Assembly (NCBI RefSeq): GCF_000224085.1
Contig: NC_015945.1
Location: 3,464,501-3,528,500 of the forward strand
Direction of reading: 5' to 3'
Source: Allomuricauda ruestringensis DSM 13258
GTDB lineage: Bacteria > Bacteroidota > Bacteroidia > Flavobacteriales > Flavobacteriaceae
DNA length: 64,000 nucleotides
Of the stretch, positions 8,261 through 15,910 are shown piece by piece (within the stretch, counting starts at the first letter, position 1; the number at the start of each line of letters is the position of its first letter). Made by a program: the position numbers and the translations under genes. Under the pieces are notes generated by a model. That model saw nothing but the letters and a program-made list of their open reading frames with translations, was not told the origin of the DNA and did no database searches.

Positions 8261-9943
8261 TTAATATCCAACTGCGGTATCGTCGCCACGTTTGTCCGCT
8301 CCACCTTCGAGCTTTCCATCGGGTAAAACACGAATGGCATCCACTTTACCAATAATGGGCGTGCGCTCTTCGTTAATAATGTATCCTTTGGATTTTAACT
8401 CATCTATAAGTTCTTCAGAAAATCCTTCGGGTTCAAAAATTACCATATCGGGTAACCATTGGTGGTGGAATCGTGGAGCATTGACCGCTTCTTGCATGCT
8501 CAAATTAAACTCATATACGTTTAAAATAGTCTGTGCCACCGCTGTAATAATGGTGGAACCTCCGGGGGTGCCGACCACCATGTACAGTTTGCCATCCTTC
8601 TCCACAATAGTAGGCGTCATACTGCTCAACATGCGTTTTTCCGGTTCAATGCTATTGGCCTCGGCGCCAATGAGCCCAAACATATTGGGAACGCCGGGTT
8701 TGGCACTAAAGTCGTCCATTTCGTTGTTTAAAAAGAAACCGAGTTCCTCGCAATATAGCTTGGAACCATACCCTCCGTTAAGTGTAGAGGTTACAGAAAC
8801 GGCATTCCCCTCACTGTCCACTATGGAAAAATGTGTGGTTTGGGCGCTTTCAACAATCTTTACTTCACCATGGCTTACTTCTGATGATAGTGTGGCCTTA
8901 TCAAAAGAGAAATTGGACATTCTATCCTGAAGATAATCATCACTTAACAAGACATCATAGGGAATATCCACAAAGTCAGGGTCGCCCAAATAGAAATTCC
9001 TGTCTGCATAGGCTCTTCGTGAGGCTTCGGTGAACAACTGAATGGTTTTGGTGGAGTTGTGTCCAAACTTTGAAACATCGTAGGGCTCCATCATTTTAAA
9101 TATTTGATTGATGGTGACCCCACCGCTGCTGGGAGGGCTCATGGATATAACCTTGATGTCTTTATAATCAAAAACTATCGGGTCTCTCCATACAGCCTCA
9201 TACTTTTCCAAATCTTCTTCGGTGATGTAACCGCCATTTTCCTGTACAAAAGCGGCCAGTTTTTGGGCAACCTCACCTTTGTAAAAACCATCCCTGCCTT
9301 GTTCCATAATTTTTTGAAGGGTTTTGGCGTAGGCAGGGTATTTTATGGTATCGCCCGTAACAAAAGGACCTACAAATTTGGTACTGTCCCCATTGGCCTC
9401 AATAAAATCTTCCCGATAACCTTCCAATCGGCCTGCTTGCTTTTTGGTGACCACAACGCCTTTTTTTGCTAGCGCTATAATTGGCTCTATAATCTCTTTG
9501 AGTGGAAGTTTTCCGAATTTCTTGTGGACTTCCAGTACTCCAGCTACCGTTCCTGGCACACCTACGGCGGTTCCGCCCGAGGTGCTCATTCCAGGGATTA
9601 CATTGCCCAAGGAGTCCAAATACATGTCCTTATGGGCGGCCAAGGGAGCTTTTTCCCTATAATCGATTCCTCCGACCTCGCCATTGCTTTTACGATAAAC
9701 CATAAACCCGCCCCCGCCAACGCTACCCGCAAAGGGATAGGCGACCACCAAAGAAAGTTCGGTGGCGACCATGGCATCAAAGGCATTTCCACCTTTTTTC
9801 ATAATGTCCGCCGCCAATTGTGATGCTTCTTCACGTGCGGATACCACCATCGCTTTTTCGGCGACCAGTCCAGTTGGTTTTGCAGGTTGTTGTTTACAAT
9901 GGATAAATAAGATTAGGGGTAGGAGGAGTATTAGTCTTCGCAT
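8261..9943 (-). CDS. ggt: Gamma-glutamyltransferase, lipoprotein
   Basis: The 560-residue enzyme cleaves or transfers the gamma-glutamyl group of glutathione and related peptides. It starts with a short lipoprotein signal (lipobox ending at Cys16, LFIHC). Family blocks present are GGNAFDAMVA, the oxyanion region SVGGGGFMVYR, TAVGVPGTVAG, the autocleavage site at Thr369 (SAQTTHFSIVD), STLNGGYGS and MLSSMTPTIV, then VGTPGGSTI. Thr369 would become the N-terminal nucleophile of the small subunit after self-processing. The start overlaps the end of acpH by 13 bases, indicating an acpH-ggt-ATP-grasp operon. Confidence 0.93.
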   Translation of the reverse strand: MRRLILLLPLILFIHCKQQPAKPTGLVAEKAMVVSAREEASQLAADIMKKGGNAFDAMVATELSLVVAYPFAGSVGGGGFMVYRKSNGEVGGIDYREKAPLAAHKDMYLDSLGNVIPGMSTSGGTAVGVPGTVAGVLEVHKKFGKLPLKEIIEPIIALAKKGVVVTKKQAGRLEGYREDFIEANGDSTKFVGPFVTGDTIKYPAYAKTLQKIMEQGRDGFYKGEVAQKLAAFVQENGGYITEEDLEKYEAVWRDPIVFDYKDIKVISMSPPSSGGVTINQIFKMMEPYDVSKFGHNSTKTIQLFTEASRRAYADRNFYLGDPDFVDIPYDVLLSDDYLQDRMSNFSFDKATLSSEVSHGEVKIVESAQTTHFSIVDSEGNAVSVTSTLNGGYGSKLYCEELGFFLNNEMDDFSAKPGVPNMFGLIGAEANSIEPEKRMLSSMTPTIVEKDGKLYMVVGTPGGSTIITAVAQTILNVYEFNLSMQEAVNAPRFHHQWLPDMVIFEPEGFSEELIDELKSKGYIINEERTPIIGKVDAIRVLPDGKLEGGADKRGDDTAVGY

Positions 9944-10524
9944 AGAGAAATAAATTTTTGGTTGGAAAAGGTAATCAATTCTTTAAAAAAGGAGGTGAAT
10001 TCATTTTCAAAATCAGTATAATGCTCTTCAAGGTCTAAAATGGCAAAATTCATCTTGGATTTGTTTTTAGTGCGTCGGTTCATTCCGTTCAAAACACGGT
10101 CAATTCCAGCTAAATTGGCATAATTGAGCAACCAATTGTCCGCAATCATGTAGGGCATCATGCGTTTGGTGGCCATGGGGAGGATGTCGTAGTTGTCTTC
10201 CAATAAATCATAAAAATCCTCTACATATTCATCCAAAGGCGTATTGGAATAATCACTCCAGTTTTTGGCCAAAAAATGGTCGTAATAAATATCTACAATA
10301 ACTCGGCTGTAATGGCTGTAATTTTTATGGAGGCGCTTGCTACTTTGTCTCACTATGGGATGGGAATCGGTAAAGGTGTCAATTTCCCGATGTAGGAGAA
10401 TCCCTTTCTGGATTTTATCCGGCAGATGTTTGTACTTGTTTCCACGGATATGATCGGCAAAGAAATTACCCAAAGTTATTTCCTTATCATCAAAAGATAG
10501 ATAAATATGAGCCAAGAAGTTCAT
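9931..10524 (-). CDS. acpH: Acyl carrier protein phosphodiesterase (AcpH-like, DUF479)
   Basis: The 197-residue protein begins MNFLAHIYLSFDDKEITLGNF, the classic start of the AcpH/DUF479 family. It also has FFADHIRGN, ILLHREIDTFTDSHP and VIVDIYYDHFLAKNW, whose His and Asp residues form the HD-like metal site. The family removes 4'-phosphopantetheine from holo-ACP. It is the first gene of the operon with ggt and the ATP-grasp gene; a metabolic link between them is not obvious. Confidence 0.9.
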   Translation of the reverse strand: MNFLAHIYLSFDDKEITLGNFFADHIRGNKYKHLPDKIQKGILLHREIDTFTDSHPIVRQSSKRLHKNYSHYSRVIVDIYYDHFLAKNWSDYSNTPLDEYVEDFYDLLEDNYDILPMATKRMMPYMIADNWLLNYANLAGIDRVLNGMNRRTKNKSKMNFAILDLEEHYTDFENEFTSFFKELITFSNQKFISLCED

Positions 10525-10587
10525 CGGGACAAATTCTTTTTCTGTCGAAATTTACAAATTCAAAACATGGAATCGGATATGCCCGAT

Positions 10588-10595
10588 TATATTTG
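10588..10595 (+). promoter_or_regulatory. -7 promoter element of glmM
   Basis: TATATTTG fits TAnnTTTG and lies 20 bases before the glmM start codon at 10616, implying a very short leader. No convincing -33 TTTG is seen at the usual distance. Confidence 0.5.
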
Positions 10596-10615
10596 CAAAA
10601 ACTTTTTTAACAATT

Positions 10616-12004
10616 ATGACACTGATCAAATCAATTTCTGGAATACGAGGAACCATAGGGGGCAACACTAACGATAACTTAACACCTGTTGATGCGGTTA
10701 AATTTGCTGCTGCTTACGGAACCTGGTTAAAGTCGTATTCCAAGAAACAAAAATTAAAGGTCGTAATTGGACGGGATGCCCGTTTGTCGGGCGAGATGAT
10801 TCAGAATTTGGTGGTTTCCACCTTGGTTGGATTGGGGATTGATATAATTGATTTGGGATTGTCCACCACGCCAACGGTAGAAATTGCCGTTCCTTTGGAA
10901 AAGGCTGATGGGGGAATTATTTTAACGGCTAGCCACAACCCCAAGCAATGGAATGCCCTCAAATTATTGAACGAACGAGGTGAGTTTTTGGATGCCGAGC
11001 AAGGTGCAAAGATTTTGGCTTTGGCCGAGAAAGAGGATTTTGAATTTGCAGAAGTGGATGATTTGGGGGAAATCATTAAAAATGATTCTTATATTGATAT
11101 TCATATTGATGAAGTTTTAGAGTTGTCCCTAGTTGATGCCGACACCATAAAAAAAGCTGGTTTTAAGGTGGTGGTGGACGGAGTTAACTCTACTGGAGGT
11201 ATAGCCATTCCCAAATTACTTGAAGAATTGGGCGTGGAAGTGGTAAAGCTCTACTGTGACCCTACGGGGCATTTTCCGCACAATCCAGAGCCTTTAAAGG
11301 AGCATTTGGGTGACATTTGTAAAAAAGTGGTGGAGGAAAAGGCAGACTTTGGTATTGTGGTGGATCCCGATGTTGACCGTTTGGCATTCATCAGCAACGA
11401 TGGTGAAATGTTCGGGGAGGAATACACTTTGGTGGCCTGTGCCGATTATGTGTTGGGCAAGACCAAAGGAAATACGGTTTCCAATCTGTCATCCTCCAGG
11501 GCATTGCGCGATGTTACCGAAAAACACGGTGGCACATACGAAGCTGCTGCGGTTGGTGAGGTCAATGTGGTGACCAAAATGAAAGAAAACAACGCCATTA
11601 TTGGTGGAGAGGGGAACGGTGGAATTATTTACCCGGAAAGTCATTATGGTCGTGATGCCTTGGTAGGAACGGCTCTGTTCTTGATGTTGATGGCAGAAAG
11701 GGGTGGAACCGTGGCTGAGTTACGTGCCAGTTACCCCAGCTATTTTATGAGCAAAAAGAAGATACAATTAACGCCCGATCTGGATGTGGATGCCCTTTTG
11801 GATGCCATGCACGATAAATATAAAGACGAGCAGGTTTCAACCATTGATGGGGTAAAGATTGATTTCTCTGAAAACTGGGTGCATCTTCGCAAATCGAATA
11901 CGGAACCTATTATCCGAATTTATACCGAGGCTAAATCACAAAATGAAGCTGATAGTCTAGCCGACCGTATTATTGGTGAGATTAAGGAAGTTGCTGGAAT
12001 CTAA
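10616..12004 (+). CDS. glmM: Phosphoglucosamine mutase / phosphohexomutase
   Basis: The 462-residue enzyme of the alpha-D-phosphohexomutase family interconverts glucosamine-6-phosphate and glucosamine-1-phosphate for UDP-GlcNAc and cell-wall synthesis. Visible are the start MTLIKSISGIRGTIGG, catalytic phosphoserine Ser106 in ILTASHNPKQWNALK, the metal loop DPDVDRLAF, the sugar-binding GEGNGGIIYPESHYGRD and the phosphate-binding RKSNTEPIIRIYTEA at the C-terminus. Full length. GlmM and phosphomannomutase are hard to separate by eye, but this short TLIKSISGIRGT start is typical of Bacteroidota GlmM. It overlaps the convergent acyltransferase gene by four bases. Confidence 0.92.
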   Translation: MTLIKSISGIRGTIGGNTNDNLTPVDAVKFAAAYGTWLKSYSKKQKLKVVIGRDARLSGEMIQNLVVSTLVGLGIDIIDLGLSTTPTVEIAVPLEKADGGIILTASHNPKQWNALKLLNERGEFLDAEQGAKILALAEKEDFEFAEVDDLGEIIKNDSYIDIHIDEVLELSLVDADTIKKAGFKVVVDGVNSTGGIAIPKLLEELGVEVVKLYCDPTGHFPHNPEPLKEHLGDICKKVVEEKADFGIVVDPDVDRLAFISNDGEMFGEEYTLVACADYVLGKTKGNTVSNLSSSRALRDVTEKHGGTYEAAAVGEVNVVTKMKENNAIIGGEGNGGIIYPESHYGRDALVGTALFLMLMAERGGTVAELRASYPSYFMSKKKIQLTPDLDVDALLDAMHDKYKDEQVSTIDGVKIDFSENWVHLRKSNTEPIIRIYTEAKSQNEADSLADRIIGEIKEVAGI

Positions 12005-12918
12005 CAGTTGACTGCTTTTGAGGTGTCTTTTTGGAAATCTTTTGGCACTTTGTCCTTGTGCTTCCACCGTTTATGGGTCCAGAAATAATATTCCGGAGCC
12101 TCACGAATGGATTTTTCGGTTTCTTTCATAAAAGCTTCAGAAACCTTATAATTTGCTACCTCGTTTGGATTTTCCGCTAGAATTTTAAAAGAAGCTTGGT
12201 AATAGCCACGCCCAACTTTTTTTACTTTTAGATAAACCGGGATCATTTTATGGCTTTTACAGATTTCTTCTGCACCAACATGTATTGGAACAAAAACACC
12301 CATAAAATTCGCCCAATGCCGCGCTCTTTGTAACATAGGTGATTGGTCACTGATAATACCAACCGTAATTAATTTGTTCAATTTATTTGCATCTGCAATA
12401 ATTTTTCGACTCTCATATGTTTTTATCAGTGTGGTTCCGTACTTGCTACGTATATCACGCACTAATTTGTCGAAGTATTTATTCTGTATGGGTTGATAAA
12501 TCGCGTATGCCTTTGATTTAACCATTGAGTTTAATGAAAAAACCCATTCCCAGCTAGCGTAATGTGGCATCATTATCATAATATTTTTGCCCTCATTTTC
12601 CAGTTTTTGAAAAACTTCAACGTTGGTAAAAACATATCTTTTTTTCATTTGGTTATCACTAATCCCCAAGGTCTTTATCATCTCCAAGAACATATCGCAG
12701 AAATGCTTGTAGAATTTCTTTTCTATCCCTAATCGTTCTTCACCCGACTTTTCGGGAAAAACAAGGGCCAAGTTGTTGCGGACCACTTTTTTACGATACC
12801 CGATTACATGGTAAAGGAGTACGTAGACACCATCAGAAATAAAATAAATGATTTTAAAGGGAAGTCTGGAAATCAACCAGAGCAAAGGATAAACAAGGAT
12901 ATAAACTACCAGCTGCAT
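12001..12918 (-). CDS. LpxL/HtrB-family lipid A-type acyltransferase
   Basis: The 305-residue membrane-associated enzyme has an N-terminal transmembrane helix (VVYILVYPLLWLISRLPF). It has the HxxxxE acyltransferase motif in MMPHYASWEW, followed by KYGTTLIKTYESR and ISDQSPMLQRARHWANFMG. The family transfers a secondary acyl chain to lipid A precursors at the inner membrane. The C-terminus ends YYFWTHKRWKHKDKVP, typical of Bacteroidota LpxL-like proteins. It shares a divergent promoter region with the rhomboid gene and overlaps the 3' end of glmM by four bases. Confidence 0.9.
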   Translation of the reverse strand: MQLVVYILVYPLLWLISRLPFKIIYFISDGVYVLLYHVIGYRKKVVRNNLALVFPEKSGEERLGIEKKFYKHFCDMFLEMIKTLGISDNQMKKRYVFTNVEVFQKLENEGKNIMIMMPHYASWEWVFSLNSMVKSKAYAIYQPIQNKYFDKLVRDIRSKYGTTLIKTYESRKIIADANKLNKLITVGIISDQSPMLQRARHWANFMGVFVPIHVGAEEICKSHKMIPVYLKVKKVGRGYYQASFKILAENPNEVANYKVSEAFMKETEKSIREAPEYYFWTHKRWKHKDKVPKDFQKDTSKAVNC

Positions 12919-12934
12919 AGACTATTCTTGTGTG

Positions 12935-12952
12935 CAAATATAGCTATATTTG
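12935..12952. promoter_or_regulatory. Back-to-back -7 elements of the acyltransferase and rhomboid genes
   Basis: On the minus strand 12935-12942 reads TATATTTG, serving the acyltransferase gene starting at 12918. On the plus strand 12945-12952 also reads TATATTTG, serving the rhomboid gene starting at 12972. The two are two bases apart, so the promoters should compete for polymerase. Confidence 0.5.
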
Positions 12953-12971
12953 AACCCAAACCTTTATTTAC

Positions 12972-13622
12972 ATGCTTAATTTACATATTGCCACTATTGC
13001 TATTATGGCTGCCAATGTCTTGGTTTCCTTACGCGGATTCAACAACATGGTTTTTTTTGACAGATACAAGTTCAATATCAGTGCCATACAGGCCGGGCAG
13101 CGTGAACGAATGGTGACTTCGGGGTTCTTGCACGTGGATATTTCCCATCTGTTCCTGAATATGTTTACCCTCTATTTTTTTGCTCCAGTGGTAATAGGTT
13201 GGTTCGGTTCTATAAAATTCCTTATCATTTACCTGGTTAGTTTGCTTGCAGGGAGTTTGTTGGCACTTTTTTTTCATAAAGATGAGCCTTTTTATAGCGC
13301 TGTTGGTGCCAGTGGTGCGGTAATGGGTATTTTATACGCGGCCATATTGTTGAACCCTGATATGCAATTGGGTATTATGTTTATCCCGATTCCCTTACCT
13401 GCGTATGTACTGGGGATTGCTTATTTGTTATATTCCATTTGGGGAATGAAGAGTAGAATGGGCAACATTGGGCATACAGCGCACTTTGGAGGGGCTATTG
13501 GCGGTTATGCAACCACCTTGTTGTTTAAGCCAGAACTTTTTGTGACGGATACTTTAATCGTTGTGTTGTTGGCCATTCCCATAATCATCCTGTTTGTTTT
13601 GGGGAAAATGGGGAAGATTTAG
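12972..13622 (+). CDS. Rhomboid-family intramembrane serine protease
   Basis: The 216-residue protein has about six hydrophobic helices. The catalytic dyad is visible: Ser114 in VGASGAVMG and His171 in HTAHFGGAIGGY, together with the conserved FLHVDISHLFLNM helix that supplies the oxyanion Asn. Rhomboids cleave transmembrane segments within the membrane; the substrate is unknown. There is no extra cytoplasmic domain. Confidence 0.9.
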   Translation: MLNLHIATIAIMAANVLVSLRGFNNMVFFDRYKFNISAIQAGQRERMVTSGFLHVDISHLFLNMFTLYFFAPVVIGWFGSIKFLIIYLVSLLAGSLLALFFHKDEPFYSAVGASGAVMGILYAAILLNPDMQLGIMFIPIPLPAYVLGIAYLLYSIWGMKSRMGNIGHTAHFGGAIGGYATTLLFKPELFVTDTLIVVLLAIPIIILFVLGKMGKI

Positions 13623-13624
13623 GT

Positions 13625-14040
13625 TTAGGTTTCAAGCTCAAGTTCAAACTCAAATTTCAACAATACAATAACACCCTGAGCTTAGCCGAAGGGGAATATG
13701 GGAAATCTCGTCACCCTAAACTGGTTTCAGGGTCTCACTCTTATGGGATTCCGAAACAAGTTCGGAATGACGACCTAACACGAATTTCACTAATTGCTCG
13801 GATTAAGCATCAAGTTCAAGTGTCAAGTTCAAGAGCAAAGAAAAGAGAGCCAAGAACCAAGACTCAAGTTCAGAGTTAGGAGTTCAGAGTTACTAAGTTA
13901 TTGAGTTACTGCGGACCGCCACTGCTTACTGCCAACTGACTTCCGACCTCGGACTTCGTGCTTCCAACTTCTGGACTAAATTATTGGATTATTCAGTTAC
14001 TGCGTACCGCACACTGCCTACTACCAACTGATTCCCAACT
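13625..14040. repeat. Repeat-rich intergenic region between rhomboid and TlpA-like genes
   Basis: No gene is seen. From 13625 there are CAAGCTCAAGTTCAAACTCAA words. A stem-loop type element (ACACCCTGAG...GGAATGACGACCT) spans about 13668-13777. From 13800 the irregular vocabulary found at 820-1080 and 51545-52290 returns (ATCAAGTTCAAG, AGAGCCAAGAACCAAGA, ACTGCCAACTGACTTCCGAC). It may be accreted repeat DNA. Confidence 0.6.
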
Positions 14041-14044
14041 CCAA

Positions 14045-14077
14045 CAAAAAAGGCCTTGAAATTATCAAGACCTTCTT
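14045..14077 (-). terminator. Rho-independent terminator of the TlpA-like gene
   Basis: On the minus strand, AAGGTCTTGA pairs with TCAAGGCCTT (one G-T pair) and a run of six T follows. It lies 23 bases after the stop codon of the gene ending at 14100. Confidence 0.75.
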
Positions 14078-14099
14078 TAGCTACCAATATTGTTACTTT

Positions 14100-15221
14100 T
14101 TAGCTTTTGCCAAGTATTTCAGCTACCTTTTGTTCCAATGCAGGACCTCTTAAGTCCCTTGCTACGATAACGCCATTTTCATCCAATAAAAATGCTGCTG
14201 GTATCGCGTTGATGTTGTACAAACGAGCAATTGGATCTTGAAAACGTTGCAAGTTTGAGATGTGGTTCCACACCAAACCATCGGATTCAATGGCATTTTT
14301 CCAATGCTCTTCCTTGTTGTCCAAAGAAACACCTAGGACGTCAAAGCCTTTTTCGTGATATTTTTTATAAACCGATACGATATTGGGGTTTTCGGCACGA
14401 CAAGGCCTACACCATGCTGCCCAAAAATCGACCAAAGTAAGTTTAGCGTTGCTGGTAACATCGCTGAGTGCAAGTACATCGCCGGTTGGAGTAGGGGCAG
14501 AAAAGTCTGGTGCTATGGCCCCGACTTCGGTGGATTTTAAATTTTCGAGTTGTTCCGCAATCTTTTTACCAGGTTCGGTCGCCTTCATTTCTGGTGATAG
14601 CCCTTCAAACATTGCCTTAACCTCATCAACGGGCACTGCTTTAGTGGCCAATAGGTTTCCAATTACCAATACAGATATAAACGCATTGGGATTGTTCTTT
14701 ACAAAATCAATATTGAAGTTCTTTGCGTCTTCCTGAAACTCGATAAATTCTTCACGCAATGCTGTAACTGTGGCTGTATCTTGTTGTTGGGCTGCCATGC
14801 GCATATCGTTCTGCATAGACCTTGCACGTTCCGATAGTTTACGGGACTCTTCCAAAAAGCCCATAAATATCTCGTTTTGTTCTGTTCCCTTAAGTTTAGC
14901 CTGACCTATACTATCTCTTTGGAACTCAACCTCTATAGTGCCGTTTTCAACAATCACAGGTACATTTCCACGAACTTTGTCCACAAAAACATAGTACATT
15001 TTAGGCTCCACCTGATTTCCGTTAAAGCTGAACAAACCATTTTCAATCACCGTGGTATCAACATCCACCAATTGGTTGACGGAATCTGTAGTTTTTAAAA
15101 ATATTTGGGTGCCATTTTCAGGTTCGCCGGTTATAGTGCCTTTTAAAGTGTATCCTTTTGGGTCGGAATTACAAGAAGCTAAAAACAGAACTCCTAAGGA
15201 TATTACAAATAGTCTTTTCAT
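14100..15221 (-). CDS. TlpA-like thioredoxin-fold lipoprotein with N-terminal DUF4369
   Basis: The 373-residue protein has a lipoprotein signal (VLFLASCNSD), an N-terminal DUF4369 domain (YTLKGTITGEPENGTQIFLK, to about residue 110), a helical middle, and from about residue 233 a TlpA/ResA-type thioredoxin domain with active site C271-x2-C274 (WAAWCRPCRAENPN). The conserved cis-Pro region is NINAIPAAFLLDENG. The expected role is thiol-disulfide exchange in the periplasm, a very common architecture in Bacteroidota. It is a single gene with its own terminator. Confidence 0.88.
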   Translation of the reverse strand: MKRLFVISLGVLFLASCNSDPKGYTLKGTITGEPENGTQIFLKTTDSVNQLVDVDTTVIENGLFSFNGNQVEPKMYYVFVDKVRGNVPVIVENGTIEVEFQRDSIGQAKLKGTEQNEIFMGFLEESRKLSERARSMQNDMRMAAQQQDTATVTALREEFIEFQEDAKNFNIDFVKNNPNAFISVLVIGNLLATKAVPVDEVKAMFEGLSPEMKATEPGKKIAEQLENLKSTEVGAIAPDFSAPTPTGDVLALSDVTSNAKLTLVDFWAAWCRPCRAENPNIVSVYKKYHEKGFDVLGVSLDNKEEHWKNAIESDGLVWNHISNLQRFQDPIARLYNINAIPAAFLLDENGVIVARDLRGPALEQKVAEILGKS

Positions 15222-15264
15222 TTCAAAATGTTTAGATCGCTAAGGTATTCAATACTTATGGCAT

Positions 15265-15303
15265 AAAAAAACCCTTGGCGTTTTGGTAAGGCCAAGGGTT
15301 CTT
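15265..15303 (-). terminator. Rho-independent terminator of the outer-membrane protein gene
   Basis: On the minus strand AACCCTTGGC pairs perfectly with GCCAAGGGTT (10 bp) around an 11-base loop, followed by a run of T. It sits 18 bases after the stop codon at 15321. Confidence 0.85.
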
Positions 15304-15320
15304 CTTAAATGCATTCGCTA

Positions 15321-15821
15321 TTAGAATTGATATCGGATACCAAGTGCTATGTCAAAATCAAAATCGTTGTCAAAACCGTCGTAACCTACCAAACCTATTT
15401 CAGGTCTAAAGTCCAAAGACAGCAGTAGCGGAATATCAAAATTATACTCTATACCAATATCTCCTGCGGCAAAGACAAAAAGTCCGTCATTGTCATCGTC
15501 AAAATCAGGGTCAGGATAATCAAAATCAACGCTGCCCAATCCGCCACCAACACCATAGTACCAGTTAAAATTGCCGTCCAATTGGTGAACCCATTGGTAT
15601 ACTCCCGTCAATTTAAAGGCATCAAAATTTCTGCTGTCTCTCCAACCGAGGTCAAATTCAGCACGGTGATACTGTCCAATGGATTTTTGATAAGAAATTT
15701 CGGCTCCAAAGCCGTCGCTGTCACCCAAACGTAGCCCTAGGGCATGTTCGGATATACTTTGTGCACTTAAGCTCGCTGTTGCAAATAACATAAGTGCTGC
15801 AAATAATGTGGTAATCTTCAT
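15321..15821 (-). CDS. Small outer-membrane beta-barrel protein
   Basis: The start is ATG 15821 (166 residues), giving a signal peptide ending TASLSAQ; the longer frame to 15947 runs into the promoter of the divergent gene. The mature protein has alternating hydrophobic strands (AEFDLGWRDSRNFDAFKLTG, FNWYYGVGGGLG) and ends in IALGIRYQF, a C-terminal aromatic typical of barrels. An acidic loop (DYPDPDFDDDNDGLF) could bind calcium. The function is unknown. It has its own strong terminator. Confidence 0.75.
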   Translation of the reverse strand: MKITTLFAALMLFATASLSAQSISEHALGLRLGDSDGFGAEISYQKSIGQYHRAEFDLGWRDSRNFDAFKLTGVYQWVHQLDGNFNWYYGVGGGLGSVDFDYPDPDFDDDNDGLFVFAAGDIGIEYNFDIPLLLSLDFRPEIGLVGYDGFDNDFDFDIALGIRYQF

Positions 15822-15910
15822 GAGTTTCTCTTTTAAGTTAAAAATTAGAGATAGTTTTGTGTTAGATTTACGTTTGAAAAACAGTTTTAGTTCCCAAAAA
15901 GTATTCCAAG

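Noticed and set aside
8292..8930. A 212-codon plus-strand frame opposite ggt
   Set aside because: It is antisense to conserved blocks of gamma-glutamyltransferase, so it is a coding shadow.
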